Origin: Armigeres subalbatus
Taxonomy: Eukaryota > Arthropoda > Insecta > Diptera > Culicidae
Length of the DNA stretch: 64,000 nucleotides
Direction: 5' to 3'
Assembly: GCF_024139115.2 (NCBI RefSeq)
Contig: NC_085140.1
Coordinates: 232,378,371-232,442,370 of the forward strand
How positions within the stretch are numbered: position 1 is the stretch's first letter; the number at the start of each line of letters is the position of its first letter. This document shows positions 11,601-22,700 of this stretch, in pieces. Under the pieces are notes generated by a model, which was given only the letters and a program-made list of their open reading frames with translations, made no database searches and was not told the origin of the DNA. Made by a program: the position numbers and the translations under genes.

Positions 11601-11954
11601 TTTATTCGTCGCCTAGGTCGTTGCCGATTGTATCGAGTCGTATTATCTTCTATGTCGTTCGTAATAGTTGTTTTTAAAGGCGGCTTATTGGGCCTGCGCA
11701 ATCCTCCTGTCTCGTCGGAGGGCCGTCGTGTCAGGGCTGTTTAGCGTCCCACCTAACACCAGGACTTGGGCTTGTGCGCTTTGAGCGGCACACGATCGCT
11801 TTGGCAGAGCCTACTTGCAGATTCATGCAGCTTTTTATAGAGGTTTAACAGGGCCCACTGTCAAACCCCACCACATCCTAGGCAGGCGCCACAACTCGCA
11901 GATGGCCTGGGGAATGATCGTCAAGCCCTTGGACATAGTCCCTGCTGCCCCCAA
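8662..11954 (-). mobile_element. RTE-like non-LTR retrotransposon, copy A
   Basis: Near full-length element of 3.3 kb in minus orientation. It is flanked by the TSD ATAAGAAATCA at 8651-8661 and 11955-11965. The 5' leader (about 11640-11954) starts GGGGGCAGCAGGGAC and is shared with copies B and C. The 3' end is a short (AAAT/TAA)n tract rather than poly(A). A single large ORF with APE then RT, the GHVAR motif near the C-terminus and a microsatellite-like tail fit the RTE clade. Copy B begins 614 bp away in the opposite orientation. Confidence 0.88.
8664..11540 (-). pseudogene. RTE-like APE-RT polyprotein, copy A, frameshifted
   Basis: An open stretch of 877 codons (11466 to 8833) covers most of the protein. 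APE motifs are visible: QEICW, GDMNAQVGRE and ESDHYLVAV. RT motifs follow: NYRAITLLNAAYKVL, FIDFKAAYDTIDRDQLW, RRGLRQGDGLSCLLFN and FADDIDIM (about 9452-9478). Relative to intact copy C, the frame is broken near 11530 by a 5-bp deletion in the early APE region and near 8862 by a 1-bp insertion. A 12-bp deletion lies in the C-terminal tail. The product would nick target DNA and reverse-transcribe the element RNA there. Copy A is probably inactive but recently so, as over 850 codons remain open. Confidence 0.88.
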
Positions 11955-12216
11955 ATAAGAAATCAATGGATAGCATTACTATGGGAACCAAAATAAATTT
12001 TTACCGCCACTAAAGGAACAGTGTACCTATTAGTGGTGCAAGCAATATTTGGTAGTTGTTGATGTTAAATAACAACAACCTCATTTTTATTAGCAAATTT
12101 ATTAGTTTATCTATTGGCTAAGGTATTGAAGCTGTAAACTTCGCATAATTATCGATTTTTCAAAAATATTTTCTTTTGTGGATCTATTAACTCCTCCACT
12201 ATTGGTACCGTTACCC

Positions 12217-12479
12217 TAGTCGTTTCCGTTAGATTGAATTGCAAACTTTCTCTGTTGGTTTTTGAATACCTCATTAGGTTTCGGGAACAATAATAGATTA
12301 TAGGCCTTGAGTCCCTATCCGCCGTGAAGGAGTGGCCATTTAATTATAGCTTCCGGGGAAGAGCATTTCTTATCAGACGCTGGATGTCAGTGCAGACATG
12401 CATTGTTGGAGTCACACCTCTTTGGTGAACAGATGCTCGCAAATCTTTTGCCTTATCGGGTACTGAGCTAGGGCACTTT
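12217..12479. other. No gene recognised
   Basis: Unrecognised sequence between MITE-A copy 2 and the inverted leader fragment; no motif found. Confidence 0.4.
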
Positions 12480-12556
12480 TAGCAGCATACGGTCGCTTGC
12501 AGATGTAGCTTTTTATAGAAATACAACTCAGTCCACTGTCAAATCACATCCTAGAC
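12480..12556 (-). mobile_element. Inverted, diverged fragment of the RTE leader
   Basis: On the minus strand this reads CCTGTCTAGGATGTGATT..., TTGACAGTGG, CTATAAAAAGCT and GCGACCGTATGC, clearly the leader of copies A-C with substitutions and gaps. It abuts the plus-strand leader of copy B, forming a short head-to-head palindrome. Copy B may have inserted next to or into an older leader fragment. Confidence 0.65.
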
Positions 12557-12567
12557 AGGCCCCGCAG

Positions 12568-12900
12568 TGGGCAGCAGGGATTATGTCCAAGGGCTTGACG
12601 ACCCCTCCCCAGGCCATCTGCGAGTTGTGGGGCTTGCCTAGGATGTGGTGGGGTTTGACAGTGGGCCCTGTTAAACCTCTATAAAAAGCTGCATGTATCC
12701 GCAAGTAGGCCCCACCAAAGCGACCGTGTGCCGCTCAAAGCGCACAAGCCCAAGTCCTGGTGTTGGGTGGGACGCTAAACAGCCCTGACACGACGGCCCT
12801 CCGACGAGACAGGAGGTTTGCGCAGGCCCAATAAGCCGCCTAGAAAACCAATCATTACGAACAATATAAGAGATAATGCGACTCGATATAATCGGCAAAG
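12568..12900 (+). promoter_or_regulatory. 5' leader of RTE-like copy B
   Basis: About 330 bp non-coding leader containing TATGTCCAAGGGCTTGACGA, TCTATAAAAAGC (TATA-like) and GCACAAGCCCAAGTCC. It is shared by all three full copies, consistent with carriage of an internal promoter. A related sequence forms the 5' end of the composite element at 61513-63108. Confidence 0.55.
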
Positions 12901-12927
12901 ACCTAGGCGACGACTACAGGATCACGA

Positions 12928-15858
12928 TTGGAAGCTTGTGACATGGAATTACAAGTCGCTAGTATTGCAGGTTGCGCAAGGATAATCTACGACGAATTAC
13001 AGCCACGCAACTTCGACGTCGTGGCGCTGCAGGAGATCTGCTGGACAGGACAGAAAGTATGGAAAAGCGGGCATCGAGCGGCTACCTTCTACCAAAGCTG
13101 TGGCACCACCAACGAGCTGGGAACCGGCTTTATAGTGCTGGGAAAGATGCGCCAACGCGTGATTGAGTGGCAGCCAATCAACGCAAGAATGTGCAAGCTG
13201 AGGATAAAAGGCCGTTGCTTCAACTATAGCATCATCAACGTGCACTGCCCACACGAAGGGAGACCCGACGACGAGAAAGAAGCGTTCTACGCACAGCTGG
13301 AGCAGACATACGATGGATGCCCACTGCGGGACGTCAAAATCGTCATCGTTGACATGAACGCACAGGTAGGAAGGGAGGAAATGTATAGACCGGTCATCGG
13401 ACCGGATAGTCTGCACACCGTATCGAATGACAACGGCCAACGATGTATAAACTTCGCAGCCTCCCGCGGAATGGTAGTCCGAAGCACCTTCTTTCCCCGC
13501 AAAAATATCCACAGGACCACATGGAGATCACCTAACCAAGAAACGGAAAACCAAATCGACCACGTTCTAATCGACGGTAAATTCTTCTCCGACATCACGA
13601 ACGTCCGCACTTACCGCAGTGCGAATATTGAATCCGACCACTACCTCGTTGCAGTATGCCTGCGCTCAAAACTCTCGACGGTGTACAACACGCGTCGAAG
13701 TCGGACGCCGCGGCTAAACATTGGGCGGCTACAAGACGCTAGACTAGCCCAAGAATACGCGCTGCAGCTGGAAGTGGCACTCCCAACGGAAGAGCAGCTA
13801 GGCGCAGCGATTCTTGAAGATGGCTGGAGAGATATTCGATCCGCCATTGGTAGTACCGCAACCACTGCCCTTGGCACGGTGCCCCCGGATCAGAGAAACG
13901 ACTGGTATGACGGCGAATGTGAGCAGTTAGTGGAAGAGAAGAATGCAGCATGGGCGAGATTGCTGCAACACCGCACGAGGGCGAACGAGGCACGATATAA
14001 TCAGGCGCGGAACAGACAAACTTGGATTTTCCGGAGGAAAAAGCGCCAGCAGGAAAATCGAGACCGTGAAGAGACGGAGCAACTGAACCGCGCTAATAAC
14101 ACACGAAAGTTCTATGAGAAGTTAAACCGTTCACGTAATGGCCACGTGCCACAGCCTGATATGTGTAAGGACATAAACGGGAACCTTCTTACGAACGAGC
14201 GTGAGGGGATCCAAAGGTGGCGGCAGCACTACGAAGAACACCTGAATGGCGATGTGGCAGACGAAGATGGCGGTATGGTGATGGACCTGAAAGAACGCGC
14301 GCAGGACATAATCTTACTGGCTTCGAATCTCCAGGAAATCCAGGAGGAGATTGGCCGGCTGAAGAACAACAAAGCCCCAGGGGTTGACCAACTACCAGGA
14401 GAGCTATTTAAACACGGTGGTGAGGCACTGGCTAGAGCGCTGCACTGGGTCATTACCAAGATTTGGGAGGAGGGAGTTTTGCCGCAGGAGTGGATGGAGG
14501 GTGTCGTGTAGCCCATCTACAAAAAGGGCGATAAGCTGGATTATAGCAACTACCGCGCAATCACATTGCTGAACGCCGCCTACAAGGTACTCTCCCAAAT
14601 TTTATGCCGTCGACTAGTACCAACTGCAAGGGAGTTCGTGGGGCAGTACCAGGCGGGTTTTATAGGCGAACGCTCCACCACGGACCAGGTGTTCGCCTTT
14701 CGCCAAGTACTGCAGAAATGCCGCGAATACAACGTGCCCACACATCATCTATTCATCGACTTCAAAGCCGCATATGATACAATCGATCGGGACCAGCTAT
14801 GGTAGCTAATGCACGAAAACGGTTTTCCGGATAAACTGACACGGTTGACCAAAGCGACGATGGATCGGGTGATGTGCGTAGTTCGAGTTTCAGGGGCATT
14901 CTCGAGTCCCTTCGAAACCCGCAGAGGGTTACGGCAAGGTGATGGTCTTTCGTGTCTGCTATTCAACATCGCTTTGGAAGAGGTAATACGAAGAGCAGGG
15001 ATTAACACGAGTGGTACAATTTTCATTAAGTCCATCCAGCTATTTGGCTTCGCCGACGACATAGATATTATGGCACGTAACTTTGAGAAGATTGAGGAAG
15101 CCTACATCAGACTGAAGAGGGAAGTTAAGCGGATCGGACTACTCATCAACACGTCGAAGACGAAGTACATGATAGGAAGAGGTTCAAGAGAAGACAATGT
15201 GAGCCACCCACCGCGAATTTGCATCGGTGGTGACAAAATCGAAGTGGTAGAAGAATTTGTGTACTTGGGCTCACTGGTGACTGCCGAAAATGACACCAGC
15301 AGAGAAATTCGGAGACGCATAGTAGCTGGAAATCGTACGTACTTTGGACTCCGCAAGACGCTCCGATCGAATAGAGTTCGCCGCCAAACCAAACTGACAA
15401 TCTACAAAACGCTCATTAGACCGGTAGTCCTCTACGGACACGAGACCTAGACGATGCTCGTGGAGGACCAACGCGCACTAGGAGTTTTCGAAAGGAAAGT
15501 GCTGCGTACCATCTATGGTGGGGTGCAGATGGCGGACGGTACGTGGAGGAGGCGAATGAACCACGAGTTGCATCAGCTGTTGGGAGAACCATCCATCGTT
15601 CACACCGCGAAAATCGGACGACTGCGGTGGGCCGGGCACGTAGCCAGAATGTCGGACAGTAACCCGGTGAAAATGGTTCTCGACAACGATCCGACATGCA
15701 CAAGAAGGCGAGGTGCGCAGCGGGCAAGGTGGATCGATCAGATGAAAGATGACTTGCGGACTTTCCGTAGACTGCGTGGTTGGCGACGTGTAGCCATGGA
15801 CGGAGCCGAATGGAGAAGACTCATATATACCGCACAGGCCACTTCGACCTTAGTCTGA
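12928..15858 (+). pseudogene. RTE-like APE-RT polyprotein, copy B, three nonsense codons
   Basis: One frame runs through 12928-15858 with stops at 14509-14511 (a Cys codon in copy C), 14803-14805 (CAG to TAG) and 15448-15450 (TGG to TAG). A 1-bp deletion near 12955 puts the extreme N-terminus out of frame. APE motifs QEICW and ESDHYLVAV are present, but the GDMNAQ motif reads VDMNAQ. RT motifs include FIDFKAAYDTIDRDQLW and FADDIDIM (about 15046-15070). The C-terminus has LRWAGHVARM. Compared with copy C the length is otherwise normal. The product cannot be made as one protein. Confidence 0.88.
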
Positions 15859-15884
15859 ATAAATAATAATAACAGGTTCCGCAG

Positions 15885-18060
15885 GTTGCACCTTCTCTTT
15901 ACAGCTGATGTCAGAGGGTCAACAGGCTACACTGTTTACCAAGTACGCAATCCTTAACTAGCAGTCGATTGTCATGGGCAGAGATAAAAACTTGTGAGGA
16001 CCAAAGCCCTTTTCTAGATATCAACTTACCATTTCGTAGAAGTTAAACATATTTCTGATTCTACATGGCTCGGTTTAACCAGAAGAAAAATGCTAATTGC
16101 CAACCATCCAATTGGTCATCAGCTTTTGTCTTTCACAGGATTATAATTCCATTTTTATGGCACAGTATAATATACCGCAGAAAGGTTCTGGGTCAATAAA
16201 CTGTGTGTTTAAGCCTTATTTCGCAAGCTCGTCTGCTTTCCTCAGTGATGAACAGATTTTTTTTTCGGTATTTTTCTCTAACTTGACCTTTGAAGCCATT
16301 GGTCGTCAGTCTGGTTTCCATTCGGTGTAATGGCAAAAAAAGAACAAAATGTTTCTTAATTTAATGTATTCTGATATAACCAGATAAACCAGAAATTATG
16401 ATTTCAGTTAATGATAAGTTCCGTTAGAGATCAATGAAGCAAATGAATATCTTATTTATTATCCTGTACGCTAACCAAGACAGCACAGTAATCAGTATCA
16501 AGTTTTGCGATATCGGCCGGCACCAAAGTCGTTTTCACCAACCAACACCGATAAATATTTTCAACCTCAAATATATCAACTGTAATAATCCTGCTTAAAG
16601 TAGCATACGACGAGTATTGATTTATTTTCAATCTTTCATTATGGTGACACACATCATGTGGTTCAAATCCTCTCATACATAATTAATTAATTGCTTGAAT
16701 AAATCCTCGCCGCGATTTCATTCCACCCTGCCGGGCACACTCGTCCGTTTCGACACCCATGGGGAATGCACAAGCACAATAGTGAAATTTAATCAATCGT
16801 ATCAATTCGTCGGCCAGAAACACACCGCGTATCACAATGGAATAAATCGAAACATTTCGTTGCAGAAATTACCAGCGAAAAAGCTATTCGGGATACAACA
16901 AGATAGATAGAAAGATGCACATCAAATCTAGCACATATATAACATATATGCGTTCCTACGCTGCATGAGTTTATTTTGGTTCATTCAAATAGATTTGATA
17001 GTCAAATTCTGACAGTTTTGCCTTATGTTTGCCCCATAAGGATAAAGAATTTGTGGTTCACATAAATTCGTATTTTCTACTAATAAGTTTCTCGATTTCG
17101 ACCATGGTTGTTGTGCTGGTCAGGTAGCCGCTTCCATACATTCCGTTCGATCTCTTCTAGGCATTGCGCATGCCGCTGTGCCACGATGAAAGGGATTATG
17201 TGAAATTAAGCTTTAAATTGAGCTCATTTCCAAAACAAACACCAAGCGATCGAATTATTACGAACATTGAAACAAAATGACTGAGCGGAAAAGGCCTATC
17301 ACGATCAAAAGCAAATAAAGACTGCACTGTAGCACAGAGCACAGAGCATTGAGCTGCAGCACTGCTTGCCGTTTGTCATTCGGCAAACAAACGCTGTTAA
17401 ATGAGCTAAAAGTGTGAAAATTCAGCGCGTGAGTTCCATAATTGAAACAAATATCGGCCTCGTGGAAAGAAAAGACCGCGCTCCAGTCCACCACATTTCC
17501 GGTGCTCTGCGGAACAACCGAACTGGCTGCATTCCGACGAGTTCATGCTTTTTTCAATCACCGGTACACGCGACGGACGGTAAATATTGTGTTAATTGAA
17601 TTAAACATATAGAATTTACCCAATTCGTAATACTTTCATGTACGGATAACACGAACAAAGTGGATGCATCGAAATCGCTGCTTTTCGTGGTAAAATTAAA
17701 ATTATTTTAGGCTGAGTTTTAATTATTAACGTGGAAAGCGAGTCGATTGGAAATCACATCGCAGCGCATTATGTGAATATTACAAATCTCGTGAATGATG
17801 GACAGATGCGGGTTGGATGATGATAAATTATTATGTACGTTTATTGAAAATAAGCTGCATTTGTCATATGTGAATGCTCTTTTACCGAGAAATTCGAACT
17901 ATTTTGGAACTACGATACAGCAGTGAGGACGCTTGAGCTCAGATAGAACATGTGCTTTGAATGGATGCAGAGGGGTGGGGTTAGAATAATTATATTACTG
18001 CATTCCAGAAAACAGTTCTATGTTCGGAATATTGTCAATGTTTGAAACTATGAAGTTTAA
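15885..18060. other. No gene recognised
   Basis: About 2.2 kb of moderately AT-rich sequence with no repeat match inside the window and no open frame above about 80 codons. The part at 16690-17700 is somewhat more GC-balanced and could be host intronic or regulatory DNA, but nothing in it proves this. Confidence 0.4.
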
Positions 18061-18069
18061 TTAGGTATA

Positions 18070-18150
18070 TTGGAATCTCCAGTAGCCTTGCGAGCAAAGG
18101 CGTAGGATTGCCAATCCGGAGATAGCAAGTTCGATTCGGGTGGGCATAGT
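18070..18150 (+). repeat. tRNA-like sequence, possible SINE head or tRNA pseudogene
   Basis: A D-arm-like GCCT...AGGC, an anticodon-loop-like TTGCCAA (would read GCC, Gly) and a B-box-like AGTTCGATTCG occur in tRNA order and spacing. The T-stem and acceptor stem do not pair well, so it is not a functional tRNA. A tRNA-derived SINE head is the likeliest explanation. No 3' tail or TSD was found. Confidence 0.4.
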
Positions 18151-18167
18151 GTATCCATTGTATTTAG

Positions 18168-18593
18168 GGTAAGACGGTATAATATGCCCCCCCCTAAGGC
18201 AATACCTATGATAACTTTTTACTTTTCAACGCAATTTATGCAAACTTTGGTAGTCCAGGAAGTCGCAAATGCATTGCCCGTGAGTAGTCATCTAAAAATA
18301 TTACAGATAACATGTAATAAAGCTTTTTTGAAAAGTCGTGAAAAAATGGATTTCACAAAGTGCCTGGGCAATACGCCCCACCTTAACCAAAGACGTTTCG
18401 AAGCCCTCCATTGATATTTTATCAATCTCATAATAAGAAGGTTACAAATCCTTATGTGCTTGACATTAAAAAACCAACATAAGTCCATTTAAGCAGGTTT
18501 GAATTACATTTCAATAGTTTCCATATAATTTGGAAGCAACTGCTGTAAGCTCGCCGCTCTTGTGTGTAATTGATAAGGGCATATCGTCCTGCC
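18168..18593. mobile_element. Possible MITE with imperfect inverted ends
   Basis: The left end GGGTAAGACGGTATAATATGCCC and the inverted right end GGCAGGACGATATGCCC share much of their sequence but are imperfect. An internal GGGCAATACGCCCCACCTTA resembles the ends again. No TSD was found. Confidence 0.35.
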
Positions 18594-18599
18594 TACACT

Positions 18600-19836
18600 G
18601 GAGCGTTTTGACCAGTGAAACATTTTTGAATATGGAAGCAATTTTATATCATATTAATCACTGAGAAGAGTTATTTTGTTGCCCAACTGAGTGTTCCAGT
18701 ACAAGTTTGAATATATCCACAAAAGATGCATTGTTCATAATGGCCGATTACTGTTTTTGTTGAATAATAACTTTAATAAACATAGAATTCAGTACACATA
18801 GTAATAAAATATCAGGGAAACGTTTAAATATTCATTCAAATAATAATTATAAATACGAGACGAGCCAGCCTTGGGCTGAAAGTCTCGATAATGAAGACAT
18901 AAAAAAAAATATAAATCTTTTGAATATTGAATACGTGCTTATTAGGCGAATATGAAAAATGTTGATTTATTGGAGGAATCTCGCATCTGGAACTGGGAGT
19001 GCACTCCAGTACCGGATGTCGTTTATTTTTTGTACATTTCAAAAAATATTTTAAAAGAACACCAACTGAGATAGTCACGGAAAGGTTGAATTAATTTGGA
19101 TCCTCTTCAGCCAAGCAAGGGCTGAAAATGAAATATTTCCGTCAGGAGATTGAGAGATTTAATTAACCTCTAATTAGTGTGGAACCCTCCGTCTTCTGCA
19201 CCAGGCTCCGGCATTCGGTTGGAGGAAATAAAGATTTCCTCCATCCTCATTGACTCGCGCTGGCGAGCATTCCGTTGCTTATTGCCTGACACTGACTGTG
19301 CTTCCCCACTGCGATGGGTGAAATGATTTCATCTTGGCAGGATTTTGAGATGAGCGCATTTTGATTGTTCCGGAAGAGATAGCGGTAGACTCGGTGAAAT
19401 GACAAACTAGACATTTGAGTAATTAACTTGGAACAGTATATCTTAATATTGCCGACGGGTTGGGAGCTCTAACTGAAAATTTCAATCAAGAACAGGAAGC
19501 TGATTGTTGATATTGCTACTTCCGACGCCTCGGTTTTGTGCATGTGATGAACGCCGTCATGTCATATCTAGACTTCGACCACTGACGGTTCCCCGTAAGA
19601 GCCGATCCTGGCCAGATCCTCTCCGACGGTCAGCCAAATTGACAGTGGATGTCTAAAATTAGGATTGACCGACATGTATAATAAATTTATGCTTTTGGCA
19701 TTAGGAACAAATAATATAGCGAGGCTGTAGGATAGGATGTTTCCGAACAAAGAAAATATGATGAACCGTTCCTAATTACGTTTTGGTTCAACATGATATA
19801 AGTTTTTGACTATTTGACTGTTTGACTATTTAAAAA
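18600..19836. other. No gene recognised
   Basis: No repeat structure, coding motif or RNA gene seen; open frames are short and featureless. Confidence 0.4.
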
Positions 19837-20222
19837 CCCTGATTAATCCTCCTAGCGATGGTGGTGCCTTTCTCGAGCAAAAAATACTAAAAAAATATAA
19901 ATGAGTATTTTTAAGCGTGTTTTGGGCATAAAAATAGTCCGATCTGGCCAATTTTCAATAGCAAACAATGGGACAAGAATCCCCGTCGAAATAAATGCGA
20001 GTAAATCGGATATTGCTAAGTTCCAAAAAGTGTGTCTACAAAATTTCTACACATACACACATACACAGACACACGCATACATACGCACATACAGACATCA
20101 CCTCAGTTCGTCGAGCTGAGTCGATTGTTATATAACACTATGGGTCTCCGGAGCTCCTATCAAAAGTTCGTTTTTGAAGCGATCATACAGCCTTTCGGTA
20201 CAACTTTGTTGTACGAGAAAAA
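19837..20222 (+). mobile_element. H-family element, short copy with one satellite unit
   Basis: The 5' end is CCCTGATTAATCCTCCTAGC followed by TGCCTTTCTCGA. The core holds one diverged satellite unit in reverse orientation to the large array (ATAGTCCGATCTGGCCAATT, AACAATGGGACA). Then come an imperfect (CA)n tract (about 20046-20096), CTCAGTTCGTCGAGCTGAG, TATATAACACTATGGGTCTC and a terminal hairpin (GTACAAC, loop, GTTGTAC). At about 385 bp this is the simplest complete copy and fixes the order of the parts. Confidence 0.75.
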
Positions 20223-20751
20223 CAAAAATAAACATACATGCATTTTTCTATGTAGCTAATTATAGACAAAATAATAAAATATTAGAATCCACGAAGGAAC
20301 ACAATTATTGGCGAGGAGCACTTATATGGTGCTGAGAGTGCAGGCAGTGAAAGTCAAGGTAGCCTAGGAGATGACTACGTCAGTTCAGCGTACAATAGGA
20401 ACCAATCAGCCCCCTCCTTGAGGGACCGCCCAAGACCGCCTTCAGACGGGGTACCTACTTTGATTATTTTTGTAGTTTTCAATTGGTCAGATTTTGAAAG
20501 AAAAAATTTCTAGACTAGAAGACTATAGTGGTGAATGATACACTCTTAAATATTTATCCAACTATTACAATAATTCGATTTAGATTGGAAATTTTTGAGC
20601 TCTAAATATGTTGAAAAATCAAAAGAGATGAATAGATTCCAGAAGTTATTTTATTGGATGAAAACCTAAGAACAAAATTCTAAAAAATCAAAATATGAAA
20701 TTGATGAAATAGCGAATCAAAACGTGTGCAGATCGATTTTAGAAAGCAAAG
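20223..20751. other. No gene recognised
   Basis: About 530 bp of AT-rich sequence with nothing recognisable. Confidence 0.4.
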
Positions 20752-20753
20752 TA

Positions 20754-21313
20754 GGGAGTGAGTGCTAGTAGTGGACCCCGTACGTATAATGGACCCCTGA
20801 ATTAAAACCGAGAGTTTACGCTTGAATCTACAATTTCCTGCAAACTTCCATAGGATAAAGTTGCCTCACTTATCAGGGTAGTAATTCCATACAATTGTTT
20901 TGCACTGGGAGGCTGAAATTTAGTTATATTAACTAATTTATGAATGTAAATGCGCTAGAGGGTTCACTACTAGCACAGAAGGGGGGGTCCATAATAGGCA
21001 ACAGGAGCATGTGGAAATGGAACATGTAAATCAAATGGGGGGACCATAATACGTATGTAAACAAACTCGATGTTGCGTATTATGGACCCGGGGGTGGCCA
21101 TAATAGGCAACCTGGCTAAATAATTTTAAAATGTATATTTTAGTAGTAAAAATAAATGTTTTACCATGTGTTACATATGTACGAAACACGATGCTGATAC
21201 CTGTTGCTTGTCATCTAGTGCTGCAGAATGGCAATTTGTCATGAGTCTTACTCTAGCGAAACGATTGAAGTAAGTTTCCGTCGTTAAGGGGTCCATTACT
21301 AGCACTCACTCCC
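20754..21313. mobile_element. TA-flanked MITE with 26-bp TIRs
   Basis: The left end GGGAGTGAGTGCTAGTAGTG and the inverted right end GGGAGTGAGTGCTAGTAATG, each continuing GACCCC, differ at one position. TA dinucleotides flank both sides (20752-20753 and 21314-21315). The interior repeats CCATAATA(G/C) and TATGGACCC. TA duplication suggests mobilisation by a Tc1/mariner- or pogo-type transposase, which is an inference. It is non-coding and 560 bp long. Confidence 0.8.
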
Positions 21314-21351
21314 TAGTGATTTTGAGCGAAAACAAAAATGTGGGTTGTAGA

Positions 21352-22700
21352 GGGTTAAGGATGCCATCCAACAGCTAAAGACCAATGAATCAGCTGGTAA
21401 GGATAATATCGGAGCTGAGCTCATAAAGATGGACCCGGAAAAGCTTGCTACTTGCCTGCACAAACTGATTGACAGAACCTGGGAAACTGACCAGATACTG
21501 GAGGAGTGGGAGGAAGGGGTCATATGCCCCATATACAAGAAAGCCGACACGCTTTCGTCGTCTGTCAGCATTAGTGAATGACTTTGTGGGAAGTTACCAA
21601 GCCGGTTTCGTTGACGGCGGCTCCACAGCGGACCAAATCCTCACTGTACGGCAAATCCTCCAAAAATGCCGTGATTCCCAGTTCCCAACGCACCATATGT
21701 CTATCGATTTCAATTTGGTACACGACAGTTTCATCTATTTATTTAGTTTACATTTAAACAGATAGCACCGATTCAACGATTTGACGCCACAATACACGGT
21801 TCGAAACCGCATCCCTCCATCCTCGAATGCGCCCCACGCTCGCCAAGTCGTTTTGCATCTGGTCTGCCCACATCGCTCGCTGCGCTCCACGCCGTCTTGT
21901 ACCTGCCGGATCGGAAACGAACACCATCTTTGCAGGGTTGCTGTCCGGCATTCTTGCAACATGCCCTGCCCATCGTACCCTTCCGGCTTTAGCTACCTTC
22001 TGGATACTGGGTTCGCCGTAGAGCTGGGCGAGCTCGTGGTTCATTCTTCGCCACCACTCACCGTCTTCTTGCACACCGTCAAAGATGCTCCGAAATACCC
22101 GCTCTCGAATACTCCGAGTACTTGCAAGTCCTCCTCGAGCATGGTTTATGTGTCATGTCCGTAGAGGACTACCGGTCTAACCAGCATCTAATACATGACA
22201 CATTTGGTGTGGTGGCGAATCTTTTTTGACCGAAGTTTCTTCTGGAGCCCGTAGTAGGCCCGACTTCCACAGATGATGCGCCTTCGTATTTCACGACTAA
22301 CATTGCCAACAAACATCGGAAGCTGACAGAGCGCTTATTCAACCAAAAATAGTTTTCTACAGCTAAAAAGCTAGCTTATTCAGTTTAAATTTTTTGTTGG
22401 GTTGTTATCAGCCGTTAGCAAGGATCCAGGGTAGACGAATTCCTCGACCACCTTGAAGGTCTATCGTACCACTGCTTCCCAGGCGGGCCCTTTCGCGCTC
22501 GGTTCCGCCTATGCATATAGCATATACTTTGTCTTTGATGCATTTTTGTTGCTTCACGTTTCAGGCGGGTGTACAGTTCTGCCACCTTTGCAAATGTTCG
22601 GCCGACAATGTATTGACTGCATAGAATTATGGAAAATTATGGACGAGATCAGCTTTCCTGGGAAGTTTTTAAAAACTATATCATTATTATTAACAGTTAG
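21352..22700 (+). pseudogene. RTE-clade RT fragment D, split by RTE fragment E
   Basis: Plus-strand translation 21352-21729 gives RT pieces such as AIQQLKTNESAGKDNIGAEL, EEWEEGVICPIYKKADT, FVGSYQAGFVDGGSTADQIL and THHMSIDFNLVHDS. The frame resumes at about 22613 with IDCIELWKIMDEISFPGKFL. Together these match the RTE motif series IPLYKKGD, YQAGF, STxDQI, IDF-x-YDSIDR and ELWxLM, with several frameshifts and a deletion after KKADT. The APE and C-terminal parts are missing. It is a subfamily distinct from copies A-C. The gap between the two parts is filled by a fragment in the opposite orientation. Confidence 0.75.
21730..22612 (-). pseudogene. RTE-clade C-terminal fragment E, nested in D
   Basis: Minus-strand translation gives VVEEFVYPGSLLTADN (about 22405-22460), VSREIRRRI, RPVVLYGH, EDLQVLGVFE, RRMNHELAQLYGEPSI and VRWAGHVARMPDSNPAKMVF. 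The 3' end is ACTAAATAAATAG. It is the C-terminal third of an RTE protein with stops and frameshifts. A likely TSD is CGACAGT at 21723-21729 and the diverged CGACAATGT at 22613-22621, both within the YDSID codons of fragment D. About 85 bp of foreign AT-rich sequence interrupts it near 22310-22400. Confidence 0.75.

Larger units (their letters stand above)
8546..12216. mobile_element. MITE-A copy 2, split by RTE-like copy A
   Basis: Left part 8546-8661 and right part 11955-12216 together reproduce MITE-A copy 1 (1364-1870), including GGGTAACCGTA at the left and GGTACCGTTACCC at the right. The left part has lost about 170 bp internally. A short extra segment with GTTGTT and AACAAC arms lies near 12055-12085. 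The interruption is exactly the RTE-like element plus its 11-bp TSD, ATAAGAAATCA. Confidence 0.85.
12568..15872 (+). mobile_element. RTE-like non-LTR retrotransposon, copy B
   Basis: Full-length 3.3-kb element on the plus strand, with the same leader (12568-12900) and the same short-repeat 3' end (AATAAATAATAATAA) as copies A and C. A probable diverged 12-bp TSD is CAGGCCCCGCAG at 12556-12567 and CAGGTTCCGCAG at 15873-15884, which differ at two positions. The imperfect TSD, three nonsense codons and one frameshift indicate an older insertion than copy C. Confidence 0.85.

Noticed and set aside
16452..17600. Possible 5' exon or promoter of a host gene in the more GC-balanced stretch
   Set aside because: No open frame above 80 codons, no recognised protein similarity and no clear promoter or splice pattern; kept as unassigned.
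18070..18150. Functional tRNA-Gly gene
   Set aside because: The anticodon-like loop and D-arm fit, but the acceptor and T-stems do not pair.
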